Shown one piece after another: positions 6,936 through 13,244 of a stretch of DNA of 13,244 nt (the first letter of the stretch is position 1; every line of letters begins with the position of its first letter). This DNA is from Sphingomonadales bacterium (lineage in GTDB: Bacteria; Pseudomonadota; Alphaproteobacteria; Sphingomonadales; Sphingomonadaceae), in contig RDXA01000367.1 in assembly GCA_004292705.1 (NCBI GenBank), forward strand, positions 1 to 13,244, written 5' to 3'. A model generated the notes under the pieces. The model saw only the letters and a program-made list of their open reading frames with translations. It was not told the origin of the DNA and ran no database searches. The translations under genes were made by a program, and so were the position numbers.

Positions 6936-9259
6936 CAGGCGGTTTCCCGGATCTCGATCAGCGGCACCGAGGGCGCTTCCCCGGCGGCGAAGTTCAGTGT
7001 TGAAATGTCGAGTCGGTCTTCAGCGAAGCGCACCGGCACATCGAAGCGGAAGCCCGCGCGCACTTCGGCACCTGCGGGCGGGGCGGAGTGCAGGCGGACC
7101 ACGCCCTTCTCGTGAAGCGTCCAATCGGTGCGGACCGCCCCTCCGACGCTTACGATCAATGTATCCCGGCGCGGACGCGTTATCGGGCGCACCTGCGGTT
7201 CGGTGCCGCTGCCATAGAATTTGACCAACTGGAAATCCGCCCGCAATCCGTCGCCGATCCCGATCAACTGGTCGAGCATGGTGGGGCTGCCGCTCATTCC
7301 GTTGGAACTGTTGTCGAAGGGATCCATCAACCGGAAACCGCGCGCCGGGCCGCGCCGTGCCCGGAAAAAGGCGATCAGGTCGGACAGCTCGCTCTCCGAG
7401 CGTATGCCGGGGCCGACATCGAAATGCAGCCTGGCATCGGCCCACAGGGCATTGCGCCGTTCATGGCCCGAAGCCGTCAGAGCGACCGAGGTCGAGAATT
7501 CGGGCGCGACCGATGCGGTTCTTCCGAGGGCAAATGGATAGAGCACATCGTCGAAGGGGTCCATGGCTTGCTCCGGAGCAGAAAGAAGGCGGGTGTAGCC
7601 ATCACGGCAAACCTGCGGCAGCGCCCAGACATAGCGGCGGGCAATGCCGCGCGCGGCGGCCTCGTCGATGCCGCTGTCGATACGGGTCCAGAACAGTTCC
7701 GCGTCAGCCGGGTTGAGCACGAAGCCGGCAAGGTAATCCTGATCGGCAAGCGGGTAGCCGAGCCGGTCGTTGACAAAGGCATAGGCAGCGCGCCGAGCGG
7801 ACTCTGCCCCGGCAGTCAGCCAGTCGTAATCTTCGAGCTGCAAACGATCGAACGCGGGGGCCGCCCACCCGGTGGGTAGGTTGGCGCGGTAAAGATCGGG
7901 CGTGGCGGGATCGAGGATGGTGGGCGTGAAGGCGAGCAGCAGCACCTCCGATGGCCCCTGTGCTGCGGCTCGTACAGCTGCAGTAAGGGTGGCGGTCGAC
8001 TGCGCCAGCAATTCGCCCGCCTGATCAAGCAGGGCCTTGGCCGCCGCGTCGAGCGGGATGGTGACATCGGCAATGATCGGGGGGTTGCCGCCGAAGACGG
8101 ACGTCGCGGCGACATCATAAAGGCAGATTTCACGCGCGGGCGTAACCCACCACCACGGCTCGCCGATCTGAAAGCGGACCGGCTGCCCCGCCTGCTCAAG
8201 CAGCGCCACAAACCGGCGTGCGACATCAGCCAACCACGCCATGGCTTGCGGCTGGGCGGGCGACAGCAGGGTCGAGGGCGGCACCCACCCGGTCAGTGCG
8301 GGTGCGCCGCTGGCGGTGCGCTGTTTCCAACTCCCGGGACAATAGGCATCGAACAACTCGTAGGAGAGCGACGCGATCACCTCGAAGCCCGCCACCTGAG
8401 CCAGCGTGAAGAAGCTGTCGTGCCAGCGTGTAGCTGGCGTGCACAGCGCGCCATCGGGGGTGGCATTGAGGCTGCCATCCGCTTGCCGCGCCAGCCGCAT
8501 GAAATGGCTCATTCCGACATAGTGGACGATGTCCTCGCGGTACCCGAGTCCGGTGACCGCGCGCAGCAGCCGCGCCGGTGTCTGATTGTAGGCATCATCA
8601 TACGCGGTGGCGATACGCTCGCCATGCGGAGGGACCAGAACGTCCCCGAGCTCGATCATCGCGCGCGCACCGTCGGTGCTGATATCGGACACGACCACTG
8701 AGCCTTCGAACAGAGTGGGCAGGGGTGCGGCGCTTCCTGACGCGTAATCCGGCGCAACCAGCGAGATGAACAGCCGGTCGATGTCGCGCGGGTAGATCGG
8801 CTCGCCCGGCAGGCCGTAACCGCTTTCGAGAGTTGAAAAGGGGAGGGTGATCTGCGCATCGGTCGGCGTGCCCTGCGCGTAATTCCACAACCGGACATAC
8901 CAGGTGCGCGGGGCGCCTGCCGCGTCCCGCCCCTCGATCGTCAGGGTCGGCCCGTTCGGCTCATCGAGCGCAATGATCCCGTCCGATTGCCAGCGGAAGC
9001 TCAACGTCGTGTGCGCGTAATCGCGGTCGGTTGCATAGGCGAGCAGGGGATGATCGAGCGTATCGGCACTCTCCCAGATCAGCCCGACCAGCTCGCCCGC
9101 ATGGTGCAGTTCGACATCGACCCTCAGCGCGTCCGGCCCGGTCGTCACCACCGAGGCCATTGCAGGGCGCGGAAAATTGACGGTCCAGAAGCGCGGATCG
9201 AAGCGCTGCATGAAGGTGCTTTCCTGCCCGCGGCGTTCGCGGGCCAGCCAGAATGCCAT
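6935..9259 (-). CDS. distal tail protein: TIM-barrel-like region fused to DUF2460 (RcGTA g12-like)
   Basis: A 774-residue protein in the g12 position. Residues of about 569-774 are a complete DUF2460 domain, the RcGTA distal-tail (Dit-like) ring protein of about 210 residues: R-R-N-A-L-W-A-D-A-R, then L-I-A-F-F-R-A-R-R-G-P-A-R-G-F-R, I-G-I-G-D-G-L-R-A-D-F-Q-L, and the ending F-R-F-D-V-P-V-R-F. The first 560 residues are extra. Residues 20-210 are beta-rich. Residues of about 240-560 alternate strands and helices and contain H-Y-V-G-M-S-H-F, F-Q-I-G-E-P-W-W-W-V (364-372), I-C-L-Y-D (378-382), Q-L-E-D-Y-D-W-L (474-481) and D-Q-D-Y-L-A-G-F. The Gly-Glu-Pro-Trp element resembles strand ends of glycosidase-type TIM barrels, but catalytic activity is unproven and the fold is inference. 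The start at 9259 follows an AAGGAA site and lies 15 bases after the tape-measure stop. The stop shares one base with the hub start. Confidence 0.9.
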   Translation of the reverse strand: MAFWLARERRGQESTFMQRFDPRFWTVNFPRPAMASVVTTGPDALRVDVELHHAGELVGLIWESADTLDHPLLAYATDRDYAHTTLSFRWQSDGIIALDEPNGPTLTIEGRDAAGAPRTWYVRLWNYAQGTPTDAQITLPFSTLESGYGLPGEPIYPRDIDRLFISLVAPDYASGSAAPLPTLFEGSVVVSDISTDGARAMIELGDVLVPPHGERIATAYDDAYNQTPARLLRAVTGLGYREDIVHYVGMSHFMRLARQADGSLNATPDGALCTPATRWHDSFFTLAQVAGFEVIASLSYELFDAYCPGSWKQRTASGAPALTGWVPPSTLLSPAQPQAMAWLADVARRFVALLEQAGQPVRFQIGEPWWWVTPAREICLYDVAATSVFGGNPPIIADVTIPLDAAAKALLDQAGELLAQSTATLTAAVRAAAQGPSEVLLLAFTPTILDPATPDLYRANLPTGWAAPAFDRLQLEDYDWLTAGAESARRAAYAFVNDRLGYPLADQDYLAGFVLNPADAELFWTRIDSGIDEAAARGIARRYVWALPQVCRDGYTRLLSAPEQAMDPFDDVLYPFALGRTASVAPEFSTSVALTASGHERRNALWADARLHFDVGPGIRSESELSDLIAFFRARRGPARGFRLMDPFDNSSNGMSGSPTMLDQLIGIGDGLRADFQLVKFYGSGTEPQVRPITRPRRDTLIVSVGGAVRTDWTLHEKGVVRLHSAPPAGAEVRAGFRFDVPVRFAEDRLDISTLNFAAGEAPSVPLIEIRETA

Positions 9260-9274
9260 CGCTGTTTTCCTTGC

Positions 9275-9853
9275 TCAGGACTGCTGGAGCGCGCGGCGCA
9301 CGGCGCTCGCAATCTGGCGTGATGAGCGTTGCATCGCGGTCGGCGCGGCCTGTCCGCGTGGGGCGGCAAGCTGGATCGCGACCCGCACCTCGCGGCCCGG
9401 CGCGGCCTGGCCGGTCTCGATCCGCCCGGCAGCGGTGGGCACGAACACCTCCGGCCCGCGCTCGCCCACCAGATAGGCTCGCCCCGGCGCAACAGGGCCG
9501 CCGGTGGCGCGTCCCGGCAGGCCGAACAATGCGCCGATCGTCTCTCCCAGCAGATTGCCGAGACCGCCGCCGCCGCCATTCGATCCGGTGCCGAACAGGC
9601 TGCCGATGCCCGATTGCAGCGCATAACCCGCGATTTCGGCAAGGGCGCTGAAGGCGACGCGCTTGAGGTCGTCAAAACCAAGGCTCCCACGCCGCAAGGC
9701 CGCGAGCAGTCCTTTCTCCAGCACATTGCCGGCCCGTCCGAACCCGTCGGTCAGCGAGCCATCGAGCGAGCGGCGCATCGCTTCGACATCGCTGGCAAAA
9801 CCATCGGTGCGGGCGCGCACATCAATCACCAGTTCTTCGAAATTGTCAGTCAT
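9275..9853 (-). CDS. short tail tape-measure protein (RcGTA g11-like)
   Basis: A 192-residue tape-measure protein, close to the roughly 220 residues of RcGTA g11, which fits a very short tail. Residues 1-80 are helical (V-D-V-R-A-R-T-D-G-F, then L-D-G-S-L-T-D-G-F-G-R-A). They are followed by a Gly-rich hydrophobic stretch (about 81-112). The typical tape-measure ending is present at about 115-139: A-T-G-G-P-V-x-P-G-R-A-Y-L-V-G-E-R-G-P-E-V-F-V-P. The last 50 residues are basic and hydrophilic. In siphophages this protein sets tail length and threads the tube. The start codon overlaps the stop of the upstream chaperone-like gene by four bases (ATGA, 9850-9853). The stop is 15 bases before the DUF2460 gene. 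Confidence 0.92.
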   Translation of the reverse strand: MTDNFEELVIDVRARTDGFASDVEAMRRSLDGSLTDGFGRAGNVLEKGLLAALRRGSLGFDDLKRVAFSALAEIAGYALQSGIGSLFGTGSNGGGGGLGNLLGETIGALFGLPGRATGGPVAPGRAYLVGERGPEVFVPTAAGRIETGQAAPGREVRVAIQLAAPRGQAAPTAMQRSSRQIASAVRRALQQS

Positions 9854-10047
9854 TGTGCGTCGCGCTCCATCATGCAGGCTATCATTTCGCGGGTGGGCGG
9901 GGACGCGGTGGCGTCGTCGTCAGGCGCGCCGAGCGCCATTGCCAATTCGGCCGGGGTGGCGCGCCAGAACTCGGCCGGACGCCAACCCAGCAGGCGCGCG
10001 GCAAGCGCACACCAGCGGGCGGCGGCATCGCCGAAGCTGGGCATCAT
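9850..10047 (-). CDS. small tail assembly chaperone-like protein (RcGTA g10.1-like)
   Basis: A 65-residue protein in the g10.1 position between the g10-like gene and the tape measure, where tailed phages place their second tail chaperone. Visible features fit the small GTA family: A-A-R-W-C-A-L-A-A-R-L-L-G-W-R-P-x-E-F-W near residues 8-27, then a T-P-A-E-L helix. Two adjacent ATG codons (10047 and 10044) are possible starts. The first gives an ATGA overlap with the g10-like stop; the second gives a one-base TGATG overlap. Either has a plausible upstream AGGG or GAGG. The stop overlaps the tape-measure ATG by four bases. The long open frame reaching 10176 overlaps the g10-like gene and is not used. 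Confidence 0.85.
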   Translation of the reverse strand: MMPSFGDAAARWCALAARLLGWRPAEFWRATPAELAMALGAPDDDATASPPTREMIACMMERDAQ

Positions 10048-10358
10048 GCCTCGCCCTGAAGCACCTGTGCGAGCACCGCGCGCACCGGGCCGGTGGCGCC
10101 AACCAGCCCCATCGCCAGCACTGCCTGCCCAACTGCGACCCGTTCGGGCCGGCTCTCGGCCGGCAGGCAGTGCCACAGCAGCGCGGTCATCTCGTTCAGG
10201 GTCAGCGCGCCGCCTGCCGCGCGTTCGACAAGCGCGAACAGCGAGCCGAGTTCCGCCTCGGCCAGCACCAGGCTTTCGAAGCTCGGCCGCAGCACAAAGG
10301 CCACGCCACCCACAAGCAGCGTCGCCTCGCCGCGGAGGGCATTCGCCGCAGCAGTCAT
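10044..10358 (-). CDS. GTA gp10-like protein, probable tail assembly chaperone
   Basis: A 104-residue protein of the GTA gp10 family. It begins with a hydrophilic segment followed by beta strands (E-A-T-L-L-V-G-G-V-A-F-V-L-R-P-S-F-E-S-L, about 11-30). It continues as helices with L-A-E-A-E-L-G-S-L-F and L-T-L-N-E-M-T-A-L-L-W-H-C-L. The family normally lies just after the major tail protein gene and is thought to assist tail tube assembly. Its ATG overlaps the major tail stop by four bases (ATGA, 10355-10358), and its stop overlaps the next small gene. Unlike the G and GT chaperones of lambda, no slippery frameshift site is apparent; the two products are encoded separately. Confidence 0.88.
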   Translation of the reverse strand: MTAAANALRGEATLLVGGVAFVLRPSFESLVLAEAELGSLFALVERAAGGALTLNEMTALLWHCLPAESRPERVAVGQAVLAMGLVGATGPVRAVLAQVLQGEA

Positions 10359-10762
10359 GCCGGGATCACCGGGCCGGAACTTTCGAGCTGGAGCGTGTAA
10401 CTGCGCTCCCCGTTGAAATCCCCGGCATAGTCCAGCCGCTGGACGAGGAACCGCCCGCGCAGCTTTGCGCCATCCTCGAACGAGAGTTCGTAATCGTCGA
10501 GGGTCCCTGCCAGCGCATGGGCGCGCACCATGTTCTCGGCAGTGCTGCCGAGAAAGATTCCCGCTGCACTGACCGAAACCGAGCGGGTGCCCGCGCCTGA
10601 CAGGAGATCGCGCCAGCCGCCCGATTGCTTGTGGGTGACAACCACTGTGTCGCCATTGATCGACATTTGCGTGGTGCGGAGCCCCGCGATGGTCTGAAAA
10701 GCCGGCGGCGAGGCCCCGTCGGCGATCTTAAGCAGGAAGGCGGCGCCGGATTGTGCGGGCAT
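10355..10762 (-). CDS. major tail tube protein, TP901-1 family (RcGTA g9-like)
   Basis: A 135-residue tail tube subunit. The start at 10762 (MPAQSGAAFLLK) is supported by a strong AAGGAG ribosome site nine bases upstream, which overlaps the stop codon of the DUF3168 gene. Family features are the opening F-L-L-K-I-A-D-G and Q-T-I-A-G-L-R-T-T-Q-M-S-I-N-G-D, then V-T-H-K-Q-S-G-G-W-R-D-L-L. The second half contains L-D-D-Y-E-L-S-F-E-D-G-A-K-L-R-G-R-F-L-V and Y-T-L-Q-L-E-S-S-G-P-V. It stacks in hexameric rings to form the tube in RcGTA. The longer frame to 10924 would run through the upstream gene and is rejected. Confidence 0.94.
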   Translation of the reverse strand: MPAQSGAAFLLKIADGASPPAFQTIAGLRTTQMSINGDTVVVTHKQSGGWRDLLSGAGTRSVSVSAAGIFLGSTAENMVRAHALAGTLDDYELSFEDGAKLRGRFLVQRLDYAGDFNGERSYTLQLESSGPVIPA

Positions 10763-10775
10763 GGGCTTGGGCTCC

Positions 10776-11165
10776 TTAAAGCGGTTCGAAAAGGCGGAAG
10801 CGGTATTCAAGCAGTGCCCCGCGCAGGTTGTCCGCCCGGGCCTCGCTGCGCGAACGCAGAAAGCGGATCGAGGCGAGCTCAAAACCTGCATGGAATGGCG
10901 GCAGATCGAGCACCCGGCGCTCAATGGCGCCGATCAGCGCGGCATCGGCAGCGGTCTGATCGGTGCGGCTTTGCAGTTCGAGCGCGACCCGGATTTCGCG
11001 GCCGGGACGGTCCTTGCTGCCCCACTCGGTTGCGGCGCTGGCGGCGATGCCGAGCCACGGCGGCGTGGCCGAAAGCGGGGCCTCTTCCTCGATGGCGTTG
11101 AGCGCGGCCAGCGCCGGATCGACACGCAGCCAGGCGATCAGCGCGGCGCGCAGGTCATTTTCCAT
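10776..11165 (-). CDS. DUF3168 tail terminator protein (RcGTA g8-like)
   Basis: A 129-residue DUF3168 protein. In RcGTA the matching protein caps the top of the tail tube and joins it to the head. The family start is seen (M-E-N-D-L-R-A-A-L-I-A-W-L), then P-P-W-L-G-I-A-A, and the central R-E-I-R-V-A-L-E-L-Q-S-R-T-D-Q-T-A-A-D-A-A. The end is R-G-A-L-L-E-Y-R-F-R-L-F-E-P-L. The start at 11165 has a GGGAG site about ten bases upstream and lies inside the last codons of the small upstream ORF (11-base overlap). The gene ends 13 bases before the major tail gene. The longer open frame to 11231 is not supported. Confidence 0.93.
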   Translation of the reverse strand: MENDLRAALIAWLRVDPALAALNAIEEEAPLSATPPWLGIAASAATEWGSKDRPGREIRVALELQSRTDQTAADAALIGAIERRVLDLPPFHAGFELASIRFLRSRSEARADNLRGALLEYRFRLFEPL

Positions 11166-11328
11166 TGTGGGGGTCTCCCGACAGTTCGGGCCACAAGGCT
11201 GCAGCCGAATACCAATCCGCGCGCGTGGCACGGCGGTGGTGGGTGGCAGCGCGCTTGGCCGCGATCTGCACCCCGCGCGCGCGCAGGCGCTGGACCAGCA
11301 GGTCGGTGCGGGCGCCAGTCCGGATCAT
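11155..11328 (-). CDS. small basic protein of unknown function in the g7 (stopper) position
   Basis: A 57-residue ORF, not recognised. Its ATG at 11328 overlaps the TGA of the connector gene by four bases (ATGA), and its stop overlaps the start of the DUF3168 gene by 11 bases. By my count about four in five of its third codon positions are G or C, as expected for a coding frame in this genome. The sequence is strongly basic, with many Arg, His and Lys (K-R-A-A-T-H-H-R-R-A-T-R-A near the middle), then D-W-Y-S-A-A-A-L-W-P-E-L. RcGTA has a stopper of about 110 residues (g7) in this place. There is room for only 57 codons here, and I see no similarity. It may be a reduced or replaced joint protein, or a short coupling ORF. 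The same frame extends upstream to 11358, but ATGA coupling favours 11328. Confidence 0.6.
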   Translation of the reverse strand: MIRTGARTDLLVQRLRARGVQIAAKRAATHHRRATRADWYSAAALWPELSGDPHNGK

Positions 11329-11870
11329 CCGAGCCGCACGTCGCGCCACGGACGCCACAGAGCGGTGACACTGGCAGGCGGCACCGCGCCGCTCTTGCCC
11401 TCGCGGTCACGGAAGTGGTGCGCGGCGAGGCGGATGATCCCGTGGCGCAGCGGCGCGGGCAGGCTCGTCCACCCAGGCGCTATCCCGACCTCCAGCTGCA
11501 CTGCCAGCGCCTCCTCAGCAGAGGGGCGACGCAGCCGCACGCAGGCGCTGGGCCCGATCCGCCATTCGAGCGTTTCGGCAAGCGGAAGGAGGTCGGTGCG
11601 GGTCCCGTCTGCCGAGATCACCGCCCCAGCCGTTACCGCGATAACCGGTCGCGAGACCAGCTCCTGCCACTGGTCCGAGAGCGGAATGACCTCTTCCACC
11701 GTCTGGCGCAGCGGTGCCTTGCCGGTGAAGGCTTCGCAGATCGTCACACTGGTATCGAGCAGGCCGGCCAGCGTTGCGTCATCATTGGGGCGGCTGATCC
11801 CGAGCCAGTGCTTGAGCTCCGCCAGCGCAGGCTCACCCGCCATGGGGGGCTGCACGATTGTCCGCTGCAT
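11325..11870 (-). CDS. head-tail connector protein (RcGTA g6-like, gp6 family)
   Basis: A 181-residue adaptor expected to sit below the portal and link the head to the tail. The start at 11870 (MQRTIVQPPM) has a GGGAGA site eight to nine bases upstream; the open frame above it crosses the capsid gene and is a shadow. The N-terminal half is helical and typical of the gp6-like connector family: L-A-E-L-K-x-W-L-G-I, D-D-A-T-L-A-G-L-L-D-T-S-V-T-I-C-E-A-F-T-G. The second half has strands around P-L-S-D-Q-W-Q-E-L, then a helix P-A-P-L-R-H-G-I-I-R-L-A-A-H-H-F-R-D-R, and ends V-T-A-L-W-R-P-W-R-D-V-R-L. It is separated from the capsid gene by 152 bases, the largest gap inside the cluster, and it overlaps the next small ORF by four bases. 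Confidence 0.92.
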   Translation of the reverse strand: MQRTIVQPPMAGEPALAELKHWLGISRPNDDATLAGLLDTSVTICEAFTGKAPLRQTVEEVIPLSDQWQELVSRPVIAVTAGAVISADGTRTDLLPLAETLEWRIGPSACVRLRRPSAEEALAVQLEVGIAPGWTSLPAPLRHGIIRLAAHHFRDREGKSGAVPPASVTALWRPWRDVRLG

Positions 11871-11896
11871 CGCGGTGTCTCCCAGAATGTGATCGG

Positions 11897-11958
11897 AAAA
11901 AGATGCGCCCGCATCGCGCTGTTCAGGCGGGAGGAACGGCCTGAGGCGATGCGGGCGC
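11897..11958 (-). terminator. terminator-like stem-loop between capsid and connector genes
   Basis: A perfect 13-bp inverted repeat pairs 11905-11917 with 11946-11958. After a small internal loop a further 6-bp stem pairs 11923-11928 with 11939-11944. On the minus strand the GC-rich stem is followed by ATC and then five T residues (complement of 11897-11901). This has the form of an intrinsic terminator inside the operon. It lies 65 or more bases past the capsid stop codon and 27 bases before the connector start. Partial termination here would lower expression of the tail genes relative to the capsid. Confidence 0.7.
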
Positions 11959-11963
11959 GAGAG

Positions 11964-12007
11964 CCCGGCGGCGTGGCGCGAAGGGGGAACACGCCCCCGC
12001 CGCCGGG
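11964..12007 (-). other. GC-rich stem-loop just after the capsid stop codon
   Basis: A perfect 10-bp inverted repeat pairs 11964-11973 with 11998-12007. A further five-base G/C pairing inside it (11983-11987 with 11994-11998) competes for one base. It starts 15 bases after the capsid stop on the minus-strand RNA and has no T run, so it is more likely a 3'-end stabiliser or pause element than a terminator by itself. It stands in tandem with the terminator-like stem at 11897-11958. Confidence 0.55.
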
Positions 12008-12022
12008 AAACAAGATCTGGCC

Positions 12023-13244
<1,222 letters not shown>

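Overview
The window reads as GC-rich alphaproteobacterial chromosome. Most of it (about 3.04 kb to the right end, all on the minus strand) is the capsid-and-tail half of a gene transfer agent (GTA) cluster of the Rhodobacter capsulatus RcGTA type. The gene order and families match RcGTA g5 to g15: HK97-fold capsid, head-tail connector, DUF3168 tail terminator, TP901-1-type major tail protein, two small chaperone-like proteins, a short tape measure, DUF2460 distal tail protein, DUF2163 hub, NlpC/P60 peptidase and the large tail-tip protein. A DUF2793 gene closes the set. The proteins, and the OmpA-like gene next door, resemble Sphingomonadales/Erythrobacteraceae versions. That placement is inference from remembered family features, not a search.

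Layout by increasing coordinate: (1) 2-1264 +, an MFS transporter cut off at its N-terminus by the window edge. (2) 1265-1669, a non-coding convergent gap. (3) 1670-1698, a strong intrinsic terminator for the minus-strand gene that follows. (4) 1724-2872 -, an OmpA-family outer-membrane protein with signal peptide, beta-barrel, polyproline linker and peptidoglycan-binding domain. (5) 2873-3040, a leader region with a 10-bp direct repeat. (6) 3041-13244 -, the GTA module, transcribed right to left. Many GTA genes are joined by ATGA or TGATG overlaps or by gaps under 20 bases, so they form one translationally coupled operon. The one large internal gap is the 152 bases after the capsid gene. It holds two GC-rich stem-loops, the second followed by a T run.

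In RcGTA these proteins build a small headful-packaging particle that carries random host DNA. The visible genes cover the head shell, head-tail joint, tail tube, tail assembly, tail tip with a wall-cutting peptidase, and possible host-contact proteins. The terminase, portal and protease genes (RcGTA g1 to g4) and the main promoter would lie beyond the right edge and are not seen.

The cluster differs from the RcGTA plan in several ways. The DUF2460 protein carries an extra N-terminal region of about 560 residues that looks TIM-barrel-like, while the large tail-tip protein lacks the internal insert where RcGTA keeps its TIM-barrel domain. There is no room for a normal g7 stopper gene; a 57-codon basic ORF, tightly overlapped at both ends, sits in its place. 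The capsid N-terminal region contains a long alanine-rich tract encoded by a GCC-type triplet repeat running to the window edge. I found no tRNA, rRNA, CRISPR array, insertion sequence or integrase.
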